64,000 nt of DNA from Nocardioides hwasunensis (lineage in GTDB: Bacteria; Actinomycetota; Actinomycetes; Propionibacteriales; Nocardioidaceae): positions 1 through 64,000 of the forward strand of contig NZ_JACXYY010000005.1 of the NCBI RefSeq assembly GCF_014779665.1, written 5' to 3'. Positions 18,365 to 27,000 of the stretch are shown here, one piece after another (within the stretch, counting starts at the first letter, position 1; the number at the start of each line of letters is the position of its first letter). A program made the position numbers and the translations under genes. The notes under the pieces are model-generated. The model was not told the DNA's origin. It worked only from the letters and a program-made list of their open reading frames with translations, and did not search any database.

Positions 18365-18823
18365 ATGAGTGCCCTGAAGGACCGTCTGCGTGCCGACCTC
18401 ACGACCGCCATCAAGGCGCGTGACGAGCTGCGCTCCTCGACGCTGCGGATGGTGCTGACCGCCATCACGAACGCCGAGGTCGCCGGCAAGGAGGCCCGCG
18501 AGCTCTCCGACGACGACATCCTGGGCGTCCTGTCGTCGGAGGCCAAGCGTCGCCGCGAGGCCGCGACGGCCTTCGCCGACGGCGGCCGCGCGGAGATGGC
18601 CGCCAAGGAGGCAGCCGAGGGCGAGGTCATCGCCGACTACCTCCCGACCCCGCTCACCGAGGCGGAGATCAGCGAGCTGGTCACCGCCGCCATCGCCCAG
18701 ACCGGCGCCGCCGACGAGGGCATGCGCGCCATGGGCAAGGTGATGGGCGTGGTCACGCCGCAGGTGAAGGGGCGCGCCGACGGCGGCGCGGTCGCCGCCG
18801 AGGTGCGCAGGCAGCTGGGCTAG
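18365..18823 (+). CDS. GatB/YqeY domain protein
   Basis: This 152-residue soluble helical protein starts MSALKDRLRADLTTAIKARD and has the family pattern LRSSTLRMVLTAITNAEV, IADYLPTPLTEAEI and MGKVMGVVTPQVKGRADG. YqeY resembles the tail domain of GatB, but its role (perhaps in tRNA amidation) is uncertain. CACAAT at 18352-18357 ends 7 nt before ATG 18365, pointing to a leaderless mRNA and to this start rather than the ATG at 18356. Its stop codon overlaps that of ponA2 on the other strand (18820-18823). Confidence 0.9.
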   Translation: MSALKDRLRADLTTAIKARDELRSSTLRMVLTAITNAEVAGKEARELSDDDILGVLSSEAKRRREAATAFADGGRAEMAAKEAAEGEVIADYLPTPLTEAEISELVTAAIAQTGAADEGMRAMGKVMGVVTPQVKGRADGGAVAAEVRRQLG

Positions 18824-21159
18824 CCGCGACCGCCGCGGCCCTTCCCCTTGCCCTTGCCCTTCGGAGGCATGTAGCCGGTCGAGGTGTAGAGGGTGACCGT
18901 GTCGCCGCTGCTGAGCCGCGTGCCTGCGTCGGGCGAGGTCTTGGCCACCAGCCCCTCGTCGGTCCGGGAGTTGACCGGGCCGCCGTCGGCGACGGTGAAG
19001 CCGGCCGCCTGGAGCTGGGCGGTGGCCTCCTCGACCGAGATGCCGGTGACGTCGGGCACGCTGCTGAGGACGCCGGCGATCTCGTCGCCGGCCGGCGCCT
19101 GGAAGTTCTCGTCGGGGAGCTTGGCCGAGATCGTGGCCATCGCGTCACCCCAGATCGGGCCCGCGAACCCTGATCCGGACGCCGAGTAGATGTAGCGGCC
19201 GCCGATCGTCTGGCCCTCCAGCTCGAGCCACTGGCCCTCACCGTTGGCGCCGGCGATCATCGCGGCAGCGGCGAGCGCGGGCGTGTAGCCGACGAACCAC
19301 ACGGAGCGTCCGTCGTTGGTCGTGCCGGTCTTGCCGGCCGAGGGCTTGCCGATCTGGAGCGCATTGCCGAAGCCACCCTCCATCACGCCGCGCAGGATGT
19401 CGTTGACCGCGTCGGCCGTCGCACCGGGCATGACCTGCTGGCAGCTGGGTGCGAAGTCCTTGAGCACCTCGCCCGAGGAGTCGAGCACCTGGGTCACCGG
19501 CCGCGGGTCGCAGTGCAGGCCCCGGGCCGCGAAGGTGGCGTAGGCCTGGGCCATCGTCAGCGGATCGACGTCCGAGACGCCCAGGATCCACGACGGCACC
19601 TGCTGCGCGGGTGGGACGTCGACGCCCATCTGCTTGGCGAGGTCGAGCGGCTCGCACATCCCGGTGCGCGTCTCGAGCTGGGCGAAGAACGTGTTCACCG
19701 AGTTCTGGGTGCCGGTGTAGAGGTTGTAGGTGCCGTAACCGGTGGAGTTCTGCGGGTCCCAGCCCTTGCCGTCGCCGCGGTAGGGGCCGTCGCAGGTCTC
19801 GAAGTCGGAGTCGTCGAAGTGCATCGTCTGCGGCGCGTTGATGGTCGTGCTCAGCGGGATGCCCTGGTTGATCGCCGAGGCGAGCACGAAGGCCTTGAAC
19901 GTCGAGCCGGCCTGGAAGCCGTTGGCGTCGCCGTACTCCTTCGGCACCACGTAGTTGAGGTAGGTCTGGCCCGCGTCGCGATCCTTGCCCATCGGCCGCG
20001 ACTGGGCCAGGGCGCGCACGTCCCCGGTGCCGGGCTCGACCATCGCCAGACCGCCGATGGCCTGGTCGGTGGGATAGACGTGAGAGGAGACCGAGTCGTC
20101 GGCAGCCTGCTGCATGTCGATGTCCACGGTCGTGTGGATCTGCAGGCCGCCCGTCTTGAGGGTGCGCGCGCGCTCCTTGGCCGTGTCGCCGAGCACCGGG
20201 TCCTTCATCAGCCAGTTGACGACGTAGTCGCAGAAGAACGGCGCCCGTGACTGCTGGCAGCCGTTCGGCGTGGTCGTGACGTTGAGCGTCTTGGCGATCG
20301 GGCGCTTCTTGAGCTTCTCGGCCCGCTTCTCCTTGATGACACCGAGCTGGGCCAGCCGGTCGAGGACGACGTTGCGGCGGCTCTCGGCACGCTCGGAGTT
20401 GTCGATCGGGTCGTAGCCGACGGGGTTCTTCACCAGGCCGGCCAGCGTGGCCGCCTGCAGCATGTTGAGGTCCTTGGCGTCCTTGGAGAAGAAGTGCCGC
20501 GCAGCCGACTGCACGCCGAAGGCACCGTCGCCGAAGTAGGCGATGTTGAGGTAGCGCTCGAGGATCCAGTCCTTGGTGTGGTTCTGCTCGAACGCGATCG
20601 CGTAGCGCAGCTCACGGATCTTGCGAGCGTAGGTCTCCTCCGTGGCTGCGGCCTTCTCCTCCGGCGTCTCGGCCTGGTAGAGCAGCGTCTGCTTCACCAT
20701 CTGCTGCGTGATCGAGGAGCCGCCCTGCACGGCACCGCCGTTGGCCTGGTTGGTGACGAAGGCGCGCAGCGTCCCCTTGAGGTCGAGCGCGCCGTGGTCG
20801 TAGAAGCGATAGTCCTCGATCGCCACGATCGCCTTGACCATGGGGCGCGAGATCGACGTGAGCGGGACGTTGATCCGGTTCTGGTCGTAGAGCGAGGCGA
20901 TCGGGTTGCCGTTGACGTCGTAGATCGTGGTCCGCTGCGACAGGTCCTTGGCCTCGAGGGACTCGGGGAGGTTGACCATCCCCTTGCTGACGTCCTTCGC
21001 GGCCACGCCCGCCAGTCCGGCGAACGGGATGGCGAGGCAGGCGGTGAGGACACCCATGACGACCGCGACGGCGCCCATCACCGCGACGTGCGAGGCGATG
21101 CGACCGGCGCCGAGACGTCCGCTGGAGTCCGACGGCGGACGCGGCGAGGGGGAAGACAT
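18820..21159 (-). CDS. ponA2: Bifunctional class A penicillin-binding protein (PonA2 type)
   Basis: This 779-residue peptidoglycan synthase has one transmembrane helix (about residues 16-42). The glycosyltransferase domain has VAIEDYRFYDHGALDLKGT (about 110-128) and GGSSITQQMVKQTLLYQ. The transpeptidase domain has the active-site serine in GSTFKAF (about 420), the SVN triad and GKTGTTNDGRS (about 612). One PASTA domain (about 695-757) precedes a Gly/Lys-rich tail. It polymerises and cross-links lipid II outside the membrane. TACCCT ends 7 nt before ATG 21159, suggesting a leaderless mRNA. The divergent whiB4 and adjacent Get3 pair match the M. tuberculosis ponA2 locus. Confidence 0.92.
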   Translation of the reverse strand: MSSPSPRPPSDSSGRLGAGRIASHVAVMGAVAVVMGVLTACLAIPFAGLAGVAAKDVSKGMVNLPESLEAKDLSQRTTIYDVNGNPIASLYDQNRINVPLTSISRPMVKAIVAIEDYRFYDHGALDLKGTLRAFVTNQANGGAVQGGSSITQQMVKQTLLYQAETPEEKAAATEETYARKIRELRYAIAFEQNHTKDWILERYLNIAYFGDGAFGVQSAARHFFSKDAKDLNMLQAATLAGLVKNPVGYDPIDNSERAESRRNVVLDRLAQLGVIKEKRAEKLKKRPIAKTLNVTTTPNGCQQSRAPFFCDYVVNWLMKDPVLGDTAKERARTLKTGGLQIHTTVDIDMQQAADDSVSSHVYPTDQAIGGLAMVEPGTGDVRALAQSRPMGKDRDAGQTYLNYVVPKEYGDANGFQAGSTFKAFVLASAINQGIPLSTTINAPQTMHFDDSDFETCDGPYRGDGKGWDPQNSTGYGTYNLYTGTQNSVNTFFAQLETRTGMCEPLDLAKQMGVDVPPAQQVPSWILGVSDVDPLTMAQAYATFAARGLHCDPRPVTQVLDSSGEVLKDFAPSCQQVMPGATADAVNDILRGVMEGGFGNALQIGKPSAGKTGTTNDGRSVWFVGYTPALAAAAMIAGANGEGQWLELEGQTIGGRYIYSASGSGFAGPIWGDAMATISAKLPDENFQAPAGDEIAGVLSSVPDVTGISVEEATAQLQAAGFTVADGGPVNSRTDEGLVAKTSPDAGTRLSSGDTVTLYTSTGYMPPKGKGKGKGRGGRG

Positions 21160-21193
21160 GGGCCCTAGGGTACGTGGGAACCACATAGCACCT

Positions 21194-21242
21194 TCAATTC
21201 CAGTTGCGCAGCCGGATAGTCCATTCGGACTACTCGAATTGA
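21194..21242. promoter_or_regulatory. Inverted repeats between ponA2 and whiB4
   Basis: TAGTCC-ATTC-GGACTA (21217-21232) lies inside a wider pair TCAATTC (21194-21200) / GAATTGA (21236-21242). The two have different centres (21224.5 and 21218). The divergent gap is AT-rich for this genome. These are candidate operators for either gene. Confidence 0.35.
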
Positions 21243-21346
21243 GCCACCTGGTCCTGCCGCACCTGCTAGCGATTCGTTTACTTTTCTCTTACGAGCCGGG
21301 GATGGCCGCTATGGGGGCGGCCGACCAGCTCACACACCGTGGGGAT

Positions 21347-21640
21347 ATGACTATGTGGGTTGAGGACTGGGCGACACGCGCCGCGTGCAAGAGCGACACT
21401 CCGGACGCGCTGTTCGTGCGGGGCGCCGAGCAGAACAAGGCCAAGCAGGTGTGCGCGGGCTGCCCCGTGCGGACCGAGTGCCTGGCCGAGGCTCTGGACA
21501 ACCAGATCGAGTGGGGTGTCTGGGGTGGCATGACCGAGCGTGAGCGCCGTGCGCTGCTCCGCCGCCGCCCCGACTCGTCGTGGCGCTCGATCCTCGAGAC
21601 CGCCCGCACCAAGGTCGAGGCTCCCGCCGTCTCCGTGTGA
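21347..21640 (+). CDS. whiB4: WhiB-family iron-sulfur regulator, WhiB4/WblA type
   Basis: This 97-residue redox-sensitive regulator binds a 4Fe-4S cluster through Cys14, Cys36, Cys39 and Cys45 (C...CxxCxxxxxC). The turn motif EWGVWGGMTERERRALLRR (about 55-73) contacts the sigma factor in the family. VRGAEQNKAKQVC and the ALDNQIEWGVWGG context, plus the ponA2 and Get3 neighbours, identify the WhiB4/WblA branch. That branch is involved in oxidative stress in Mycobacterium and in development in Streptomyces. Start ATG 21347 has GTGGGG upstream; a second ATG at 21353 is possible. Confidence 0.88.
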   Translation: MTMWVEDWATRAACKSDTPDALFVRGAEQNKAKQVCAGCPVRTECLAEALDNQIEWGVWGGMTERERRALLRRRPDSSWRSILETARTKVEAPAVSV

Positions 21641-21671
21641 TCCCGGCAGATCGGCCAGTGCTGCTCGCTGA

Positions 21672-22823
21672 CTAGCGCTGCTCCGCCAGGCTCGTCCCGA
21701 TCGCGCGCAGGCCCTCGAGGTCGTGCACGTCGGAGGCCATCGCCGCCGCGACGGCCGACGGCACCTGCGGGTGCGAGGCGGCGAAGCGCTCGCGCAGGTG
21801 CTGCTCGCGCTCGACGATGCGGACCCGGTCGGCGTGCAGCTGGAGCAGTCCGGCGGTCAGCGACGACGAGTCGCCGGCGCGTAGCCGTTCGGCGGCCGTG
21901 ATCGCGGCCTCCGCCGACAGGTCGGTGCGAGCCGGCGGGCTCGCCCGGTTGACGACGAGACCGGCCAGCGGCATGTCGTCGTCGGTGAGCCGGTCGACGA
22001 AGTACGCCGCCTCCCGCAGGGCGTCCGGCTCCGGGGCCGCGACGACGACGAACGCCGTCCCGTCGGCCTGCAGCAGCGCGAAGGTCTTCTCGGCGCGCTG
22101 GCGGAAGCTGCCGAAGAGCGTGTCGAGGGCGGTCACGAAGGTCTGCACGTCGCGCAGCATCTGTCCGCCGAGGATCTTGCCCAGGGCGCTGGTCACGACC
22201 GACAGGCCGGCCGTCATCAGCCTGGCCGGTCCACGAGCCGGCGCCACGAGCAGGCGGATCAGCCGACCGTCGAGGAAGCTCGAGAGGCGCTCGGGTGCGT
22301 CGAGGAAGTCGAGCGCCGAGCGGGACGGCGGCGTGTCGACGACGATCAGGTCGTAGGTGCCGTCCGTGAGCGCCTCGCGGTGGAGCTGGCCGAGCTTCTC
22401 CATCGCCATGTACTCCTGGGTCCCGGCGAACGAGCTCGAGAGCGCGATGTAGAAGGGGTTCTCGAGGATCTGCTTGGCCTTCTCCGGCGAGGCCTGCCCC
22501 TCGACGACCTCGTCGAAGGTGCGCTTCATGTCGAGCATCATCGCGTCGAGCGACCCGCCGGCTGCCGGGTCGACGCCCGTGACCGGCCGCGGGGTGTTGT
22601 CGAGCTGCTCGATGCCCATCGACTGCGCCAGCCGGCGAGCCGGGTCGATCGTCAGCACGACCACCTTGCGCCCGCGCTCGGCAGCCCGCAGCGCGAGTGC
22701 GGCCGACGTCGTCGTCTTGCCGACACCACCCGAGCCGCAGCACACGATGATCTCGGTGCCGCGGTCGTCGAGCAGCGCGTCCACGTCGAGCACCGGCGGG
22801 CCCGGACGACGGCGGGCCGTCAT
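21672..22823 (-). CDS. Get3/ArsA-type ATPase, second of a pair
   Basis: This 383-residue ATPase has the deviant P-loop GSGGVGKTTTSAALAL (about residues 30-45). It also has the switch motif VVVLTIDPARRLAQSMG and Walker B LIVVDTPPSRSALDFL. It corresponds to Rv3680 next to whiB4 in M. tuberculosis. The pair there is annotated as an anion-transporting ATPase; the true cargo is not settled and membrane-protein targeting is possible. The ATG overlaps the stop of the first ATPase (ATGA at 22820-22823), so the two are probably made in equal amounts and may form a heterodimer. Confidence 0.88.
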   Translation of the reverse strand: MTARRRPGPPVLDVDALLDDRGTEIIVCCGSGGVGKTTTSAALALRAAERGRKVVVLTIDPARRLAQSMGIEQLDNTPRPVTGVDPAAGGSLDAMMLDMKRTFDEVVEGQASPEKAKQILENPFYIALSSSFAGTQEYMAMEKLGQLHREALTDGTYDLIVVDTPPSRSALDFLDAPERLSSFLDGRLIRLLVAPARGPARLMTAGLSVVTSALGKILGGQMLRDVQTFVTALDTLFGSFRQRAEKTFALLQADGTAFVVVAAPEPDALREAAYFVDRLTDDDMPLAGLVVNRASPPARTDLSAEAAITAAERLRAGDSSSLTAGLLQLHADRVRIVEREQHLRERFAASHPQVPSAVAAAMASDVHDLEGLRAIGTSLAEQR

Positions 22824-23848
22824 GCCATCCCCTGGCGCCGCAGCAGCTGGGCCAGCTCGACCAGGGCCCCGTGGTCGATCCCGCCGGCGAGGCGCGGCAG
22901 CTCGTAGATCGGCACGCCCTCGGTCGCGACGAGGTCGCGCTGCTCGTCCTCGAGCCGGCGGCGTACGGCGTGGTCGCGCGCCTCGTCGAGCAGGGAGGTG
23001 ACCAGCGCCTGGTCCACGTCGACCTGTGCGCGCTTGAGGTCGGAGGCGACGGCGGTCGGGTCGACCTCGTCGTCGTGCACCTGCGCGAGGGCGCTCGCGC
23101 CCAGCGCCTGCGGTCGCACCAGGTTGACCACGACGCCACCGACGGGCAGGCCGGCGGAGCGCAGCTCGGCGATCCCGTCGGAGGTCTCCTGCACCGGCAT
23201 CTCCTCGAGGATCGTGACGAGGTGGACGGCCGTGTGCGCCGAGCGCAGCAGCGCCATCACCTTGTCGGCCTGGGTCTTGATCGGGCCGACCTTGGCCAGC
23301 CCGGCCACCTCGGAGTTGACGCCGAGGAACTGCGAGATCCGCCCGGTCGGCGGCGCGTCGAGCACCACGGCGTCGTAGGTGATCGCCTCGCGTCCCCGCC
23401 CGCTCGCGCGAGGGCGCTGGACGGCCTCGTAGACCTTGCCGGTCAGGAGCACGTCGCGCACGCCCGGCGCGACGGTGGTGGCGAAGTCGATGACACCGAA
23501 CCGGTCGAGGGCCTTCCCTGCCCGCCCGAGCTTGTAGTACATCGCGAGGTACTCCAGCAGCGCGGACTCCGGGTCGATGTGCAGCGCGTGGACCTGACCG
23601 GCGCGACCGTCCTGGTCCGGCGCGCCCTTGGTGATCCGGCGCTCCTCGTAGGGCAGCGGATCGGTGTCGAACATCCGCGCGATCCCCTGCCGGCCCTCGA
23701 CCTCGCACAGCAGCACGTTGCGCCCGGACGAGGCCAGCGCCAGGGCGAGGGCGGCCGCGACCGTCGACTTCCCGGTGCCGCCCTTGCCGGTGACGACGTG
23801 GAGGCGCACCTGCGGCCAGTCGACGGTCCGATCGGGGTGCGCGCTCAC
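22820..23848 (-). CDS. Get3/ArsA-type ATPase, first of a pair
   Basis: This 342-residue ATPase has P-loop GKGGTGKSTVAAALAL (about residues 21-36), the CEVEGRQGIARMFDT switch region and Walker B AVVLDAPPTGRISQFL. It corresponds to Rv3679. Compared with its partner it lacks the DPARR motif, suggesting the two subunits have different roles. GTG 23848 (VSAHPDRTVDWPQVRLHVV) is chosen over an in-frame ATG at 23911, which would add a Pro/Arg-rich extension. The upstream intergenic region is shared with the divergent giant ThuA gene. Confidence 0.86.
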   Translation of the reverse strand: MSAHPDRTVDWPQVRLHVVTGKGGTGKSTVAAALALALASSGRNVLLCEVEGRQGIARMFDTDPLPYEERRITKGAPDQDGRAGQVHALHIDPESALLEYLAMYYKLGRAGKALDRFGVIDFATTVAPGVRDVLLTGKVYEAVQRPRASGRGREAITYDAVVLDAPPTGRISQFLGVNSEVAGLAKVGPIKTQADKVMALLRSAHTAVHLVTILEEMPVQETSDGIAELRSAGLPVGGVVVNLVRPQALGASALAQVHDDEVDPTAVASDLKRAQVDVDQALVTSLLDEARDHAVRRRLEDEQRDLVATEGVPIYELPRLAGGIDHGALVELAQLLRRQGMA

Positions 23849-23943
23849 GTGGCGAGCGTAGCGAGGGGGCACGGCGGGCCTGCGTGCGCGGACCCCGGAG
23901 GGATCTTCCACTGCGACTAAAGGACCTTATTGATCTTGGCAGG

Positions 23944-23956
23944 CAACTTTTGATTG
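23944..23956 (+). promoter_or_regulatory. CAACTTTTGA motif upstream of the giant ThuA gene
   Basis: CAACTTTTGATTG differs at one base from 16453-16465 upstream of the other ThuA/GSDH gene. It is about 90 nt before the start. Possible shared operator; orientation relative to the gene is opposite in the two cases. Confidence 0.35.
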
Positions 23957-23998
23957 ACCGTTGCGCAGAAGTCTGCGAGCGTCCACTCCTGTGGTGCT

Positions 23999-24014
23999 GG
24001 TGACGTGTGTCACA
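23999..24014 (+). promoter_or_regulatory. Crp-like operator upstream of the giant ThuA gene
   Basis: GGTGA-N6-TCACA, 9 of 10 half-site bases of the Crp/GlxR consensus, centred about 39 nt before the ATG. The window encodes a Crp regulator. The position, close to the start, would fit repression better than activation, depending on the unmapped promoter. Confidence 0.5.
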
Positions 24015-24044
24015 TGCACCCTCCCCATCGACCCGGAGGCTCGG

Positions 24045-27000
24045 ATGTCCCTCTCTGCTCGCCCGATCGCACGTACGTCCGCCCGCCCGGTTGCCGAGAC
24101 CGCCCTGCTGGCGGTCCTCGCGCTCATCGGAGGCCTGCTGCTCGGCGTGGGCGTCGCGGCGCCCGCGCAGGCCCATCCCGGGCACGGGCACGTGCTGCTG
24201 TTCAACGCCGCGCCGGCCGGCCCGTGGCACGACGCCGCCATCGAGTACGGCACGCCGAGGCTCAAGGCGGCGCTCGAGGCGAAGGGCATGACGGTCACGG
24301 TCTCCGCCGACGCGTCGGTGTTCACCGACGAGAACCTCGAGCAGTTCGACGCGATGGTCGCCTTCCAGACCAACGGCGACCCGTGGAACGCGGCGCAGAA
24401 GGCGGCGATGGAGCGCTGGATGCAGGCCGGAGGCGGCATCGCAGCGGTGCACAACGCCACCGACATGCGCGGCAACTACGACTGGTGGGACGAGATGGTC
24501 GGCTCGCTGATGCCCGGCCACGCGCCCACGGGCAACGACCCCGGCCCCGAGGGCGTCGTCCGGGTCGAGGACCACGTGCACCCCTCCACCGACCACCTGA
24601 CCGAGACCCGCTGGACCCGCAACGACGAGTGGTACAACTTCTCCAACAACGTCCGCGGCACCGCGCACGTCCTGGCCACCATGGACGAGAGCACGTACTC
24701 CGGCGGCACCCAGGGCTACGACCACCCGATCTCGTGGTGCAAGCCCTACGACGGCGGGCGCTTCTGGGCCACCGCGATGGGTCACTTCCCCTCGCACTAC
24801 GACGAGCCGAAGTTCATGGAGCACCTCGTCGGCGGCATCGCCTACGTCGCGGGTCTCGAGGAGGGCGACTGCGGCGGCACGGTGTGGGACAGCTTCGAGC
24901 GCGTCCCGCTCGACCAGAACACCTCCGCGCCGTTCGCCATCGACGTCGCCGACGACGGCAAGGTCTTCTACACCGAGCTCGTCCGCGGCCAGCTGCGGAT
25001 GTACGACCCGGCGACCCAGGCCGTGACCACCGTCCTGCAGCTGCCGGTCTACTCCGGCGGCGAGGACGGCCTCCTCGGTGTCGCGCTCGACCCCGGCTTT
25101 ACCGACAACGGACACCTCTACCTCTACCGCTCGGCTGAGTCCCCGGACAACGCGGACCCCGACAACTTCATCTCGACGGTGTCGCGCTTCACCTTCGCGA
25201 ACGGCTCGGTCGACGCCGACACCGAGAAGGTCATCATCGAGATCCCTGCCCGTCGGCTGCCCGACGAGCCCGGCCACACCGGCGGCGGCCTCGACATCGA
25301 CGCCGACGGCAACCTGTTCATCGGCGTCGGCGACGACGTGAACCCGCACTCCGAGCCCTCCGGTGGCTACGCGCCGCTGTCCGAGCGGGCCGGCACGTTC
25401 CACGACGCCCGCGAGACCTCGGCCAACACCAACGACCTGCGCGGCAAGATCCTGCGGATCACCCCGCTCGCCGACCCGGGCGACCCCGGCGTCGACTCCA
25501 GCTACTCCATCCCCGAGGGCAACCTGTTCCCCGAGTCCGAGGACGTCGGGCGCGACAAGACCCTGCCCGAGATCTACGCCATGGGCTTCCGCAACCCGTT
25601 CCGCTTCTCCATCGACGACGAGACCGGCTGGCTGAGCATGGCCGACTACTCGCCCGACAACGGCACCGACGCCCCCGCCACCCGCGGCCCCGCCGGCATC
25701 GCCGAGTGGAACCTCATCAAGACCCCGGGCAACTACGGCTGGCCGATGTGCATGGGCGGCAACCACCAGGGTCAGAACCCGAACGGCGAGCCGTTCCGCG
25801 ACGTCGACTACGGCAGCACGACCCCGTTGAACCCGCCGGTCGTCGGCGACTACTTCGACTGCGCCAAGCCGATCAACGACTCGGTGCGCAACACCGGTCT
25901 CACCGAGCTGCCGCCGGCCCGCGCGGCCGACATGTACTACGGCTACCAGCGCTCGTCGGTCCCCGGCGCGATCCCGCAGGGTGGCGGCCTGGCCCCGATG
26001 GGCGGCCCGATCTACCGCTACGACGCCGAGCTCGACTCCGACACCAAGTTCCCGGCGTCCTACGACGGCAAGCCCTTCTTCTACGAGTGGGCGCGCAACA
26101 AGATGTTCTCCATCCAGCTCAAGGACCCGGCCTCCGGCGAGCCGGGCACCGAGGTGGAGAAGGTCAACCCGTTCCTGCCCAACGTCCCCTTCCTCGCGCC
26201 GATCGACTCCAAGTTCGGCCCTGACGGCTCGATGTACGTCCTGGACTGGGGCGGCGGCTACGGCCGCGACAACCCCAACTCGGGCCTGTACCGCATCGAC
26301 TACATCAGCGGCTCCCGCTCGCCGATCGCCCGGATCTCCGTCGACAAGGACTCGGGCCAGGCGCCCCTCACCGTCGAGTTCGACGGCAGCGGCTCCACCG
26401 ACCCCGAGGGTGAGGAGATCACCTACGACTGGGACTTCGACGGTGACGGCTCGACCGACGGGACCGGGGAGACGGTCACCCACGAGTACACCGACGAGGG
26501 CGTCTACAACGCGCGCCTCACGGTGACGGACCCCGCCGGGAAGACCGGCACCACGACCGTCCCGATCACGATCGGCAACACTCGACCGGTGGTCGAGATC
26601 GAGACCCCGCCCGCCGGCGCGTTCTTCGACTTCGGCGACGAGGTGAGCTGGGAGGTCGCGGTCACCGACCCCGAGGACGGCGACGTCGACCCGCAGCGCG
26701 TCGAGGTGCAGCCGGCGCTCGGCCACGACGAGCACGCCCACCCGCTGACGGCCTCCCGCGGCCTGACCGGCAGCACGGTGACGTCCATCGGCGGGCACGC
26801 GGCGGACGAGAACATCTTCTACGCCATCGACGCCCGCTACACCGACACCGGTGGCGCTGACGGCGAGAACCCGCTGCTCGGCTCGGACACCGCGGTCATC
26901 TACCCGAAGCTGCGCCAGGCCGAGTGGTTCAACCGCAAGTCCGCCAGCGCCACCCTCGCGCCCGGCCGTGACGCGGCCGGCGGCGGCCAGGTCGTGGTCG

